64,000 nucleotides of DNA from Micromonospora humi (GTDB lineage: Bacteria; Actinomycetota; Actinomycetes; Mycobacteriales; Micromonosporaceae). Of the stretch, positions 16,782 to 26,757 are shown one piece after another. Made by a program: the position numbers and the translations under genes. Location of the stretch: positions 326,080-390,079 of the forward strand of contig NZ_FMDM01000006.1 of the NCBI RefSeq assembly GCF_900090105.1. The letters are read 5' to 3'. Below the pieces are notes generated by a model. The model saw only the letters and a list, made by a program, of their open reading frames with translations. It made no database searches and was not told the origin of the DNA. The first letter of the stretch is position 1. Each line of letters starts with the position of its first letter.

Positions 16782-17660
16782 TTGGGCGTTGGCGTGGGCA
16801 GTGTGATCGACCTTTTGACCGCAGCGCTCGACGAGATCGAGAGATGTGTCGTTTTCCACCCCGGCAACACGGCGTCGAGCCACACGGTTGTCCTCATCTC
16901 CGGGCTGGACGCCGTAGAGATCCCCGTCGTCATGGGTCGGTACCTCGTCGGCACGCTGGCCGGCGCCGTGGGCATCGACGCGCAACTGTCGGAGGACCTG
17001 CTGGCGCGAGGTGTCGACCGCCGTGAGGAGATCCGCAGAACTGTCACGTCCCTGATCGGTAACGACAATGTCTTTATGACGGAGGCTCAGCGGCAGGTTC
17101 GCGACACGCGCCGCAACGCATGGATCGGCGAAGGTGTCGGGCACGCCCTGTTGATGCTCAGTGCCCGCCGGGAGACCTCGTGCGTCGATGGGCGGATCTG
17201 CACGTTGTCCGAGATGCATCAGACGGTCACACGGCAGGGCCTAGATTCGGTGGGCACCTACGTGCAGAACGGCGTGCTCGGCGTGTCCATCGGCGAAAGC
17301 AAGTCGACCGAGTCGAACGCGGGAACCAACTTCGGCGAGGCGCTGAACTTGTTTGCTGAAGTGGAGAAGGGCATTCACGGCCCGGACCTGCGCGCTCGGC
17401 TTTCCGCGTTCCGCTATGTTCTGGAGCCGGGTCTCAAGCAGCAGGTCAAGGACTCGCTGTGGAGCGACAACGCGTCCTACCTGCCGATCATTGTCTACCA
17501 GGATGACTACGACTTCACGACCGCTCGACCCAAGTTCGACCGGATGAGGACGCCGCTCGAGCGGCGTCGGGTCATCGTCGTGCAGTTGCCGAACTTCCAC
17601 GCATTCTTCGACGCCGTTGCGGACGCGATGCGTGCAGCGGTCGATGAGGTGGTCGCCTAG
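16782..17660 (+). CDS. Hachiman HamA-like (DUF1837-type) nuclease candidate
   Basis: About 292 residues. The TTG start at 16782 is chosen because GGAAGGGAGAAG lies five to eight bases upstream; GTG 16794 is an alternative. A PD-(D/E)XK-like core is suggested by GLDSVGTYV followed by GVSIGESKS near residues 160-175, where Asp, Glu and Lys are spaced as in HamA-type nucleases. The next gene is an SF2 helicase overlapping by one base (TAGTG), matching the HamA-HamB arrangement of Hachiman defence. The assignment rests on this architecture and the ESK motif, not on an alignment. Another nuclease/helicase pair is possible. Confidence 0.6.
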   Translation: MGVGVGSVIDLLTAALDEIERCVVFHPGNTASSHTVVLISGLDAVEIPVVMGRYLVGTLAGAVGIDAQLSEDLLARGVDRREEIRRTVTSLIGNDNVFMTEAQRQVRDTRRNAWIGEGVGHALLMLSARRETSCVDGRICTLSEMHQTVTRQGLDSVGTYVQNGVLGVSIGESKSTESNAGTNFGEALNLFAEVEKGIHGPDLRARLSAFRYVLEPGLKQQVKDSLWSDNASYLPIIVYQDDYDFTTARPKFDRMRTPLERRRVIVVQLPNFHAFFDAVADAMRAAVDEVVA

Positions 17661-20600
17661 TGTTCAACCGGGGAATCAACAACCTGCTTGCGGCACTGCC
17701 CGCCATCGCCGACCTGACCGTCGATCAGATTCGCCGGATCCTCACCACGGCTTGGCTCGAGACCACCGGCCCGCGGCTGGGCGCCGATCAGCGTGCGGCG
17801 GCGTCGGTGGAGATGCTCCGCCGACTGGCGACGGCACTGGAACTGCACGCGATCCTGCCCCTTCAGGCCGAACAGCTTGTCGTCCGGGCGTGTGCCTTCG
17901 TCGCCGCAGAGGCCCTGACCATCGCGCATGACCTAGCAAACGCCGACGAGACGGACGAGCAACTTCGGGCTAGCAACGGCTCCCGGTTCTGGTTGTTCGG
18001 GCCCGAACGCAGCTTCGAGCGGGTCGAAGCCGCCTTGCTCTACCTGATCGCCGGGTACGACGCCAATGCTGCGCTGACGGTCGCCAGCATCGGCGCCGGG
18101 GACGTAGGAGACGACAGCCCAGAAGGGCCGATCGCCACCTGGGCGGTGCGGCGAATTGTGGGCCTATGTCGTCTGGCACCGGCGGCCGAGGTCGCTGCAC
18201 CGGCCCTCGACCAGGAAGCACATCCGACTCGTATCCTGGTTCGGCACGAACTGTGGCGCCGGATCGGCGTCCACGTCTCCGACCATCTCGACTGGCTCAT
18301 GGTCCGCACGGGGGCCGACCCGAACGCCGGCGCTGCACTGCGGTCCCTTGCCGAGCGGCTCGAGAACCGGGACCAGGTACCCGCACGGCCAGCCGCCCAC
18401 CCCGACCTTCATCACCTGCTGCTCCTGCTGGCCGCCGCCTGCGACGAGACGGGCTCCCGGGCGCTGCGGGCGGTACCGCCTCCGCCGCAGGACACCGGGG
18501 ACCTTTTCGCGGCCTACCAGCGCGACCGTGCCGCGAGTCGGCCGCTGCTCTGGCCCGCCGCCCAGGAATACGCGGACGCAACGCTCCCCGGGCCCGAGGT
18601 CCACGCCGTGGTGGCAGTACCTACCAACTCAGGCAAGTCATCCGTCGCCGAACTCGCCATAAGCCAAGCCTTGTGCCGGGGCTGGGTCGTTTACCTAGCG
18701 CCGACCAACGCGCTCGTCGGCCAGATCCGCCGACAGGTCGCTGACGTCTTCGGCCGTGCGACGGTACGAGAGTTCCTGGGCGGCGCCGAATACACGCAGC
18801 TGATCGGTGAGTCCCTAGAACAGATCGAAGACCGGCAGGTCCTCGTTATGACCCCGGAGAAATGCTCCCTCGCGCTGCGGCAGAACCCGGAGGCCTTCGA
18901 GAAACTGGCCCTGTGTGTCTTTGACGAAGCGCACCTTCTCGGTGACCGGGCCGGCCGCGGCGTGATCGCCGAGCTGGTTATCGCAGAGATCATGCACCGT
19001 GCCCGGCAGGCGCGACTGCTGCTGATGTCCGCCCTAATCGCCAACCCCTCCGACCTCGGAGCATGGCTCAGCCAGGCGACTGCAACACCCACGGTCGTGA
19101 TCAACGAGCCCTGGCGTCCGACCCGCACCCTCCGCGCGATCGCCGGCATCGACCGCGACCGCGGCAACGCAGCCGCCAACGCCGCCTACCAGCAGCTTCG
19201 GGTACTCCCTCCCCACCGCAAACGGCAAAAGTTCAACACGCCCATCGCCCTGCTTGCTGGTCTGCAGGGCGCGTGGGCAAGCCAAGCCGTCAACGACTAC
19301 ACGCTCGTGCAGACCGACATCGAAGTACCTGCCGCGGTCACCCGGAACGCCCGCTGGGACCCCGCCGGCTACTGCACCCCGGCCACTGCCGCGATCGTGC
19401 AGCGCCTCGGCCTACGCGGCGACAAGATTCTCGCCTTCCTGCCACGCAGCAAACACGACAGTTTCCACGCAGCCGGCATGACGCAGTTCGCCGCTGCGCC
19501 AACCGACAGCACAGTCGAAGCTCTTCTGCACTTGGCCGAACTCGAACTCGGCGTATCGTCGGCGCTTCGCGCACATCTGCGACACGGCGTTGCCGTACAC
19601 ACAAGCGCCCTGCTCCGCGAAGAGCAGCGTGCCAGCGAGATCGCTTTCGAGCGCGGCCTTGCCGTCGCCATGTACGCCACCGGAACCATGGCACAAGGGC
19701 TCAACCTCCCCGCCACCGCCGTCGTCATCGGCGGCACCGAGATCGGCTACGACAACACCTCCACCGCACAACAGCGACGTGATCAAGCCCGTGCACAGCT
19801 ACTGAACGCAATCGGGCGTGCCGGCCGCGCCCACATCGCCCCTCGCTCGATGGCTATCGTTGTGCCGAACCGGGCCATCGTGCTCAGCTCCTCGGCGGAC
19901 GCCCAGCGCGCCGTGCGCAACGCGGAGTTCCTGCAGGACGAAGACGCGTCGTCAGAACTAAGCAGCGCGCTGGACGGGCTAATCCGCGACGCACTCTCCG
20001 GCGCACTGACGCCCGAGGACATGACCGCCGCAGAACACACCGCATTCAGCTTCCTGGCCTTCGAGGACGGTGACGAGGACGACACAGCGCAGGTGATGAG
20101 CAAAACCTGGGCCGTCCACCGAGCAGGCGCGCAACACCGGGTGCCGGAGATCACGAACGCGATCACGGTCACGGGCAACACCTTCATCCACTCCGCAGGC
20201 GCACCCGCGTGGGTTGCGTTCGCCGCCCACCAATCCGGCATCGCGCTCCCCGAGACCGCCACGCTCTACCGATACCTGCGGGCGCGCCTTGAGAGCACTG
20301 CGGCACCAGGCACGATCACATCCTGGGCAGACCTGATGCTGGATCTCCTCGAACAGCTGCCTCCGGCGCAGCTGCGACGCATCCTGCCGTCCACCCCCTA
20401 TGGGGATGCGAGCAAGCTGTCAAACATCTTTGACACTGGCGCCGCGCGCACGGACGCCTGGTCTGCCTACCGGGCGGCGCTGCGTTCATGGATGAGCGGC
20501 GAACCGGTCATCGCGGTAGCCGACCACATCCACTCCAGAAGCGTCGCCGGTAACGCTAAGCGTGGTCCGCAAGATCCGCTTCCGCGGGCAATCACCGTCA

Positions 20601-20986
20601 CCAGCGACGCCTTTCGGTTCGGACTCCCCCTCATCGCGGGAGCCCTCACCGCCATCGTCATGCTCGGCCAAGAACGCGAACCCGACGGTCCATGGGCGCT
20701 GCCGGCCGAAGCCGTCAGGGCGCTAAATCTGCTCCCACTAGCCGTGCGATCAGGCGCGGACACACCGGACTCGCTCGCCTGGATCCGCGCCGGTGTCCAT
20801 ACCCGGGTCGCCGCTCACCTGCTCGACGACCTGCTGTCTGCCCCTCCCGGCCAGTCCGACGATCAACTCCGACGATGGGCACATGGACGCCTGATGGAGT
20901 TGTACGACAGCTCGCTCCCTGGTCTGGCCACAACGACACAAGCCGCTGTGATCTCCGCGTTGCGGATCGTTCGTGAGGCCCGGTAG
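17660..20986 (+). CDS. HamB-like SF2 DEAH-box helicase
   Basis: A 1108-residue superfamily 2 helicase. A long N-terminal helical region (1-310) precedes Walker A PTNSGKSS near 325. Other motifs are YLAPTNALVGQIRRQ (Ia), VMTPEK, FDEAH near 423, MSALIANPSDLGAW (motif III), and the second RecA domain with TGTMAQGLNLPATAVVIGG and GRAGR near 718, a Ski2-like pattern. The GTG start overlaps the nuclease stop. In Hachiman, HamB is thought to survey DNA and release HamA nuclease activity (family knowledge). Helicase identity is certain; the system name is inferred. Confidence 0.72.
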   Translation: MFNRGINNLLAALPAIADLTVDQIRRILTTAWLETTGPRLGADQRAAASVEMLRRLATALELHAILPLQAEQLVVRACAFVAAEALTIAHDLANADETDEQLRASNGSRFWLFGPERSFERVEAALLYLIAGYDANAALTVASIGAGDVGDDSPEGPIATWAVRRIVGLCRLAPAAEVAAPALDQEAHPTRILVRHELWRRIGVHVSDHLDWLMVRTGADPNAGAALRSLAERLENRDQVPARPAAHPDLHHLLLLLAAACDETGSRALRAVPPPPQDTGDLFAAYQRDRAASRPLLWPAAQEYADATLPGPEVHAVVAVPTNSGKSSVAELAISQALCRGWVVYLAPTNALVGQIRRQVADVFGRATVREFLGGAEYTQLIGESLEQIEDRQVLVMTPEKCSLALRQNPEAFEKLALCVFDEAHLLGDRAGRGVIAELVIAEIMHRARQARLLLMSALIANPSDLGAWLSQATATPTVVINEPWRPTRTLRAIAGIDRDRGNAAANAAYQQLRVLPPHRKRQKFNTPIALLAGLQGAWASQAVNDYTLVQTDIEVPAAVTRNARWDPAGYCTPATAAIVQRLGLRGDKILAFLPRSKHDSFHAAGMTQFAAAPTDSTVEALLHLAELELGVSSALRAHLRHGVAVHTSALLREEQRASEIAFERGLAVAMYATGTMAQGLNLPATAVVIGGTEIGYDNTSTAQQRRDQARAQLLNAIGRAGRAHIAPRSMAIVVPNRAIVLSSSADAQRAVRNAEFLQDEDASSELSSALDGLIRDALSGALTPEDMTAAEHTAFSFLAFEDGDEDDTAQVMSKTWAVHRAGAQHRVPEITNAITVTGNTFIHSAGAPAWVAFAAHQSGIALPETATLYRYLRARLESTAAPGTITSWADLMLDLLEQLPPAQLRRILPSTPYGDASKLSNIFDTGAARTDAWSAYRAALRSWMSGEPVIAVADHIHSRSVAGNAKRGPQDPLPRAITVTSDAFRFGLPLIAGALTAIVMLGQEREPDGPWALPAEAVRALNLLPLAVRSGADTPDSLAWIRAGVHTRVAAHLLDDLLSAPPGQSDDQLRRWAHGRLMELYDSSLPGLATTTQAAVISALRIVREAR

Positions 20987-21186
20987 CCAAGGCGAGATAT
21001 GGGGCCCTCAGCTGGTTGTCTGTGCGGGTCGAGTTGCTTTCAGGGCGCGGTGTCGACTTGTTGCCTCGGCTGGGCAGGGTCTTCACGGCGGTGTCTGGCG
21101 AACGTCGTTGTCCTCTCCTGGCGGTCACGCCCGTTGCCGCTTACCGGATCCGGCCCGGTCCACGCACGCCGTGTGTTCCGCTCCCC

Positions 21187-22125
21187 TCAGTAGGCGGCCC
21201 GCTCGTCCGGGGTGGGCTGGCCGCGGGTGGGGTATTGATCGTCGTGGTGGGCGTCGATGTAGGGCAGGTCGAGGAGGCGGTGACGGCCGGTACAGCCGGG
21301 TAGTTGCCAGACCCGATCTGCTGGGCTGGCGGCGAGTGCAGTGCGCAGTTCGGCGGTGGTGGTGGCGATGACCGTTTCCAGGCTGATGCCGGCGAGGCGG
21401 TGGTGCAGGTTCGCCTCGCGTCGTGCGGAGGGCAGGTGCAACAGCACCGGCCACGCCCAGGTGCTCATGGTGTACAGCCGCTCGTACTTGATGACTTTGT
21501 CGATGAGGACCTGGAGGTTTTCCCCGCTGGTGTCGTACTCGAGGAAGAACGGCACGGACCGCCCGTGCTCGGCCCACACCCCGGTGCCGTCCGGCCGGGG
21601 GAAGCCGGTCGGTCCGGCGAGGATGAACTGCGGGTCGTCGCCTTTGCGGTAGAGGGTGCCGGGTTCGTGGTAGGCCGATGCGGGCTGCCAGCGGACCAGC
21701 TCGGTGTCGGGGTGGGTGCGGGCGTGGGCGGCGAGGTCGATGAAGACCTGGTTGCCGCCGAGCAAGTGCGGCAGGTCCGGCCGGCGGGTGAGTGATTGTT
21801 TGCGGCGGCGGGCTTGGTCGCGGCGGCCTCGTGGGAGTCCGCGTTGGGCGTGGACGTGGTCGTAGCCGAGTTGGTCCAGGACGTAGTGGTAGGGGTAGGA
21901 GCCGCCGTCGGCTTTGTTGGGTCGGAACCGGTCGACCGCTCGCAGGGCGGTGAGGCGGCGTAGCCGGCGTTGGGTGAAGTCCAGGGACGGGAACAGGGCG
22001 GCGGCGATCTGGTCGGTGGTGAGCACGCCGTGGTCGTAGAGCCAGCCGAGGAGGCGGTCGTCGCGGGCGGTGATGCTGGCCTGCAGCCGCAGTAGCGGAT
22101 CCGCTGCTGGTAGGTGTCTACCCAT
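21187..22125 (-). CDS. Replication-relaxation family protein
   Basis: About 312 residues. The ATG at 22125 is chosen because conserved sequence begins there (MGRHLPAADPLLRLQASI) and the longer reading upstream has poor coding character. The N-terminal winged-helix region (LYDHGVLTTDQIAAALFPSL) and the central block with ARTHPDTELVRWQPAS and FFLEYDTSGENLQVLIDKV fit the Replic_Relax family. These proteins occur on actinobacterial plasmids and integrative elements and are linked to plasmid replication or transfer. A second family member follows at 22755-23723. The gene converges with the helicase gene across a 200-bp gap. Confidence 0.8.
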   Translation of the reverse strand: MGRHLPAADPLLRLQASITARDDRLLGWLYDHGVLTTDQIAAALFPSLDFTQRRLRRLTALRAVDRFRPNKADGGSYPYHYVLDQLGYDHVHAQRGLPRGRRDQARRRKQSLTRRPDLPHLLGGNQVFIDLAAHARTHPDTELVRWQPASAYHEPGTLYRKGDDPQFILAGPTGFPRPDGTGVWAEHGRSVPFFLEYDTSGENLQVLIDKVIKYERLYTMSTWAWPVLLHLPSARREANLHHRLAGISLETVIATTTAELRTALAASPADRVWQLPGCTGRHRLLDLPYIDAHHDDQYPTRGQPTPDERAAY

Positions 22126-22754
22126 CGGCACAAACCCCTGGGGAGAGACCCGAGACTGGAGGGTCTGTCTGGAGCGGTCCCAGACTCCTGACAGCGGGGC
22201 TGGCCTGGGGTGTGAGCGGCCGCGAGGGGTCAGGTTGGGGGTCAGGATCAAGACGGACGGTAGAACGGAGGTCGGCACTGACTGCTGAAGCGCCGGGCAC
22301 AGCGGGTCTCGTTTGACGGTGCGGTGAGAGTGGGTGTGAGTCGGGCAGGTGAGGCTGGTGAGGCTCGCGGTGCGAGGTGATCATCGTTGTTGCTCCAAGG
22401 TCGCAGGTGCGAGTGGATGTGAGGTTGGGGCGTTCCGTGGCCGCAGCCGGCGGGAGTAACCGGAGCTCCGTAGTCGCGTCACGGAGGCCTGGTTGGAGAT
22501 GGCAACCTCCCTGGTCTCGCGCGTTTGGCCGAGTTTCGCGGGCAGGGATATTGTCAGTCGCCTGCCGGTCGAAATTGGTCACCGCGGCTGCGGCCTGCGG
22601 TGTGAGAGCCGCCGGCGACACCGTTCAGGTTCGGATCAAACGGCAACCTCCGGTAGTCCCCCTTGCAGCGAGCGGGTTAAGTGCTTCGTTGGGCTGCCCC
22701 GGTCTGCTCCTCGACCGGCCCGGTTGGTCCGGTCGAGGAGCAGCGGTCGGTTGG
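22126..22754. other. Intergenic region between the two replication-relaxation genes
   Basis: About 630 bp without a convincing gene. The left part presumably holds the promoter of the 21187-22125 gene. The right part contains a strong hairpin at 22704-22743. Short GC-rich reading frames on both strands have no recognisable content. Confidence 0.45.
22704..22743 (-). terminator. 15-bp stem hairpin downstream of a replication-relaxation gene
   Basis: CTGCTCCTCGACCGG at 22704-22718 is perfectly complementary to CCGGTCGAGGAGCAG at 22729-22743, with a 10-base loop. It lies 12 bp beyond the stop of the leftward gene ending at 22755, where a transcription terminator is expected. Confidence 0.75.
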
Positions 22755-23723
22755 TCAGGGACGCGGCGGGTAGTGGTACTCGCCGTCGGCGACGGATTCG
22801 TCGTAGGGGCGCTCGGGGTCGTAGATGGGGTGTGGGACTCGGGGCCGTACCTCCTTGAGTGTCACGGTGTCGGGCGGCCACTGCTCGGGGGTGTGGGAAA
22901 GGTCGGTCAGGGCGAGGCGGTGTGTCTCGCCGATCGGCTGCCAGACCGGCCCGGCCGGGTGGCCCTGCTCCGGGTTGCTGGTGACGACGGTGAGGTGCCG
23001 CGTGTAGCGGCGCTCGAGGTGGCGCCGCAGTTCCTGCTCGCGTTGCGGGTCGACGGCGTGGAACAGCAGGGTCGCCAGGCCGGTCCGTTCGGCCAGCCGC
23101 CGGTAGGCATGGACGTGGTCGGCGAGGTCGGCGGGTCGGAGCTCGCCGGGGTGGGGCTGGTACCAGAACGCGTGGCGGTCGCGGTCGTGGATGTACTCGC
23201 CGTGCCACGCCGCATGTCGCGCTCCGGTGACGTATCGGCAAGTGCGCGGTGACCACCAGGTGCGCAGGTCACTCCCGGGGTTGGTGAGCGAGTGGGTGGC
23301 CAGGTCGACGAAGAACTCGTTGGCCTGCAGCAGGCCGGGCAGGCCGGCATGCTCGCGGAGCCGGTCGCGGGCGCGGTACACCTGCGCCGGTGTGACGTCG
23401 CGGTTTTCGGCGAGTGGGGTGAGTTGGGTGCCGATCGGGCCGAGGCACCACGAGGTGTCGGCGGTGGCCGCGGCGTCGGTGTTCCAGAGGCGGTCGATCC
23501 AGCCGCAGCGGGCGAGGATCGCCAGACGTCGGGTGGCTGACGCCGTGGTGGTGGTGAAGCCGAGTGCGGTGAGCTGCGCGGTGGTCAGGACGCGGTGCTC
23601 GGCGAGCATCTCGACGGCCCACCAGTCGGGCAGGCGCAGGCGGCTGCTCTCGGCTAGGAGCAGTTCTGCCGGGATGGGTCGGGTGGACGGGGCAGTGAAC
23701 TGGGGATGGTAGGTGGTCGCCAT
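22755..23723 (-). CDS. Replication-relaxation family protein, second copy
   Basis: About 322 residues from the ATG at 23723, preceded by GGAGGT eight bases upstream. The winged-helix N-terminus (EMLAEHRVLTTAQLTALGF, then ATRRLAILARCGWIDRL) and a central block with QANEFFVDLATHSLTNPGSDL and WYQPHPGELR parallel the first copy, but identity looks low. Upstream it shares a conserved block at 23984-24029 with the xis-int operon, suggesting common control. The probable role is element replication or transfer. Confidence 0.78.
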   Translation of the reverse strand: MATTYHPQFTAPSTRPIPAELLLAESSRLRLPDWWAVEMLAEHRVLTTAQLTALGFTTTTASATRRLAILARCGWIDRLWNTDAAATADTSWCLGPIGTQLTPLAENRDVTPAQVYRARDRLREHAGLPGLLQANEFFVDLATHSLTNPGSDLRTWWSPRTCRYVTGARHAAWHGEYIHDRDRHAFWYQPHPGELRPADLADHVHAYRRLAERTGLATLLFHAVDPQREQELRRHLERRYTRHLTVVTSNPEQGHPAGPVWQPIGETHRLALTDLSHTPEQWPPDTVTLKEVRPRVPHPIYDPERPYDESVADGEYHYPPRP

Positions 23724-23983
23724 GACCGGTACCTCCAAGGTGGTGCCATCCCCCGGCTTCGGGGGTGGCAGGGGTGGATGAATGGCTGTGCGACCGCATC
23801 GGTACGGCCCACACGGGCGGATTACGCCACCGCGGTGACTGCGTCGCGGCGGGTGACAGTGCGCGCCGGCTCGCCGGGTGGTGCCCGAACGCGCCTCCCG
23901 GCCGGTCAGCGCGGCCGGATCGACGGCTGAGGCATGCGGCACGGCGTGAAGCCGAGCGCACCGCGGTCTCCGGCGCCGTCATC

Positions 23984-24029
23984 AAGAAACCGCCGTTTGT
24001 GTGCTCTGACGAACGCCTGTCCCACTCAC
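23984..24029 (-). repeat. Conserved 45-bp upstream block, copy 1 (inverted relative to copy 2)
   Basis: Read on the minus strand, this block matches 26758-26803 read on the plus strand at roughly 38 of 44 positions. The best-conserved part is CAGGCGTTCG, one variable base, then CAGAGCACACAAACG. Each copy points towards its downstream gene (replication-relaxation here, xis-int at the other), so it looks like a shared promoter/operator rather than a transposon end. Confidence 0.7.
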
Positions 24030-24050
24030 AACCGCTCACAGCCACTCACA
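24021..24050. repeat. Three tandem 10-bp iteron-like repeats
   Basis: Three consecutive decamers with consensus RCCRCTCACA (CCCACTCACA, ACCGCTCACA, GCCACTCACA). The 10-bp spacing equals one helical turn, as in protein-binding iterons. They abut the conserved upstream block and recur at 25081-25100 and 25295-25334. The rest of the gap from 23724 to 24142 holds nothing else recognisable. Confidence 0.72.
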
Positions 24051-24142
24051 GCGGGCGGCTTTCTCAGTCGAGGTCATCCAGTTCAGCAGCTTCATCTGGG
24101 AGGGTGACGGCGCCGCGAGACGGGCTTCGGGGGACATCGGAC

Positions 24143-25003
24143 CTACGCCGCTGCCGTCGACGTGGTGGTGGGGAGGCGACGGCGGCTGGCGGCGCGCAGG
24201 CTGGCCCGGCGTTCGGCTCGCGCCGCCAACGCCTCGGTGGCCTGCGGGGATGCCGCGCCGGTCAGGATTCCTGAGGCGAGGGCTTCGGCGAGGCGGGTGT
24301 CGATACGGCCCAGCCGCATGCGCAGGGCGTCGGTGCTGATGCCCATGCGAGCCGCGATCGGGTCCATGGCCCGCCGTCCCAGCCGCACGTCGATGTAGGC
24401 CTGCTCGTCGTCGGCGTCGAGGATCCCCAGGCGCACCGCGCGGCGTACCAGCACGTCCGGATGCCCGTAGGGCACCCGTGGTGTCCGTGGGCCCGTGACG
24501 CGCTCCACGTTCTCAACCGTGAGGTACTCGCGGGCCTGCTGACGCAACGCGTAGCCCGCGCGCCACCCGGCCCGGCACAACGACGCATACGGTGCCCGGC
24601 TGGCCACGTCCACGTGGTTACGCAGCGCCGCCAGGAAACCCGCGAGGATCTCCGCGCCGATGTCGTCGGGATCATCGCGGTAGCCGTCGGACAACCGCCT
24701 CGCGTAGCGGCGCAGCGCCGGCATCGCCATCCCGGCCGCGGCGATGACCCACTGCGGTCCGTCCAGGCGGGCGCGGCGGATCAACTCCCGCCACACCGCG
24801 TCGCGGGCGCGGTAGGCACGCGGGTTCGCCAACAGCCACTCCCGCAGCGCCGGCAACGCCACGACACCCGCCGGTAGACCGTCGACCGGACCTACCACGT
24901 CAAGGTCGATGGACAGGGGCTCGGGGTCGCCGCTCAACGCGGCGAACGCGACCTCGACGGCGTCCAGAGGCGCGGCGGGCCAGATCGTGTCGGACACACT
25001 CAT
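24143..25003 (-). CDS. Sigma-factor-like DNA-binding protein of the element
   Basis: About 286 residues from the ATG at 25003, with GGGAG upstream. The C-terminal third resembles a sigma region-4 helix-turn-helix (EQAYIDVRLGRRAMDPIAARM, then GISTDALRMRLGRIDTRLAEA). The middle is arginine-rich and helical (MPALRRYARRLSDGYRDDPDD). It sits between two iteron arrays in the replication/integration module, so it may regulate that module or take part in initiation. No specific family name could be assigned. Confidence 0.6.
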   Translation of the reverse strand: MSVSDTIWPAAPLDAVEVAFAALSGDPEPLSIDLDVVGPVDGLPAGVVALPALREWLLANPRAYRARDAVWRELIRRARLDGPQWVIAAAGMAMPALRRYARRLSDGYRDDPDDIGAEILAGFLAALRNHVDVASRAPYASLCRAGWRAGYALRQQAREYLTVENVERVTGPRTPRVPYGHPDVLVRRAVRLGILDADDEQAYIDVRLGRRAMDPIAARMGISTDALRMRLGRIDTRLAEALASGILTGAASPQATEALAARAERRASLRAASRRRLPTTTSTAAA

Positions 25004-25080
25004 GATCAGCACTCCCGGGTCAGGAAGACCATCAGGCGCCGCCGCGTCCCGGCGGCGCTGGAACGCCGATTACGCCACGG

Positions 25081-25100
25081 CCCACTCACAGCCGCTCACA
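25081..25100. repeat. Two tandem iteron-like decamers
   Basis: CCCACTCACA followed directly by GCCGCTCACA, the same 10-bp unit and phasing as at 24021-24050. They lie about 80 bp upstream of the sigma-like gene's start. Confidence 0.65.
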
Positions 25101-25294
25101 ACGCAGGTCAACGCCGGTATGCCACCGCCATTCGCCCCTGTCACGCCCGCTGGCGCCGTCGCCCGCAACGACCGCGTCCACGGCCATTCGGCGACAGCGA
25201 ATACGCCTCTGAACAGGACTGTGAGCGGCGAGCCAGCCCGGGAACGCACCCCGTCGGGGCACACAACCGTCTACAGCCGATTCCCCATGCATAT

Positions 25295-25334
25295 GCCGCT
25301 CACAGCGACTCACGGAAACTCACAGCGGCTCACA
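25295..25334. repeat. Four tandem iteron-like decamers
   Basis: GCCGCTCACA, GCGACTCACG, GAAACTCACA and GCGGCTCACA run head to tail with exact 10-bp spacing. This is the longest array of this unit in the window. The inverted form TGTGAGCGGC lies 66 bp to the left. Confidence 0.7.
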
Positions 25335-26322
25335 GCGGACGGCCCACACCCGCTCCCGGCGGCGTCCGTCCTGACTGAAGCCGCAGCCGTCACCGCACTC
25401 GGCCAGGCGTCTCCGCCCCGCCACTCGACGACGACAGCGCGTCTGAGCAGGACTGTGAGCAGCGAACTGCTGACGCCCGCAGGGTCACGGCAGCGTTCGC
25501 AGAAACCCGCGGCCATCGACTCCCGCCACTCGCAGCCCTTGCCGGAGGCCGTCCGCCTGTCGGCCGCAGCGGTGCGCGGCAGGCCCCGGTCGGCAGGCCG
25601 CCAACGCGCCATCCCGCCGGCCGGCGACTGATCGCCGCGCGCGGCCTGGACACCGATGACGATCGGACGCCTGCGGCGATGACATTCCGGCGTCGTCGAC
25701 GGAGTGAGCCGCAGTCGGCCGTGAGGTGCACACGGTCGCGGTAACACCGGCGGCCGCCGCCGACGCCCCGGCCGCCGCCGCCGAGATCGCCGACAATCGT
25801 GCGCTGGCCGGGAGGTGTCACAGATGCCGGGTGCGCACTGGTGACGCGGTGACCGTTTCAACGATGTCTGTCGATTTAGATGGACGCGGCGGCAATGACA
25901 GCGGCCATGACAGCGGTACCGCCGTGGACGTGTCATCGAGACCGCCGGCGCCGTGTCCCGATGACAGTGACAGCGACCGGACGCCTATGCCTGCGAACAT
26001 GTCGGCGGTCGCGATGACCGTGTGTCGCCGCGAGGGGCCGCCGGATGGCATCTCACACCGCGCTGTGACAATCCGGCATCCACACACGTCGTTGACGTGC
26101 TGTCCGAGCAGCTCGCTGAGCTGCGCTTTGACATCTCGGGCGGCCACGCCGTGCCCGTGACCGGCGCGCCGCAGTCGCATCGTCGAAGGCCGGCGCCGGT
26201 CACGACGGGCGTCACAGTCACGCCGCCCGCGCAGTCATTGCGCTGCGGCAGGTCGGTCACGCCGGCGGGTGGTGTCATGACATCAGCGCATGTCCCGCGC
26301 GGACGCGGTGAGACAACCATGA

Positions 26323-26340
26323 CATCCACCTTGGTGGATG
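26323..26340. repeat. Perfect 8-bp inverted repeat, possible operator
   Basis: CATCCACC, two bases (TT), then GGTGGATG. It is flanked by TGACAT and TGACAC, related to the TGACAG repeats nearby. It sits about 700 bp upstream of the excisionase-like gene and could be an operator for a dimeric regulator. Confidence 0.5.
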
Positions 26341-26757
26341 ACACGTGACATGCCAGTGGCCGCCCTTCTGGTGTCCGCGGCGGGCGCCCCGCCACCGGTG
26401 GCCATGCTGCCGCGCGGATCGGATCCGCGAGAGCGACGGCATAGACCGGTGGCTTCCCCAGGCTGTCGTGCCCGGCGTGGCCCGGGCTGAACGTCAAGCG
26501 TCTGTGTCTGGGCAGCCCTGCGCACGACGGCCTCGGGCAGTTTGGTGTCGTCGAGCCTCGGGCGCGAGTGGGCGTCTCTCTCCGACAACCCGGTCCTCGT
26601 CGCACCGGCGGACGCGTCGCCCCGGCTGGGCTGAGGTGTCGCTGGCCTCGCTGCGGCACCTCGACCCCGGGAAGCCCGCGTCCGGAGCCTCTGTGAGCGC
26701 GAATGAGCAGGTCAACGCCGTCGGAGCCAGCCGGCCGGGTGTGCGCTGTGAGTTTTC

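Noticed and set aside
24021..25340. CRISPR-like array
   Set aside because: The CTCACA repeats are 10-bp units in direct tandem with no unique spacers, and there are no cas genes. They fit iterons or protein-binding sites.
24909..25631. A 240-residue plus-strand gene across the repeat-rich region
   Set aside because: It begins inside the sigma-like gene on the opposite strand, lacks a ribosome site, has no domain and its sequence is dictated by the repeats.
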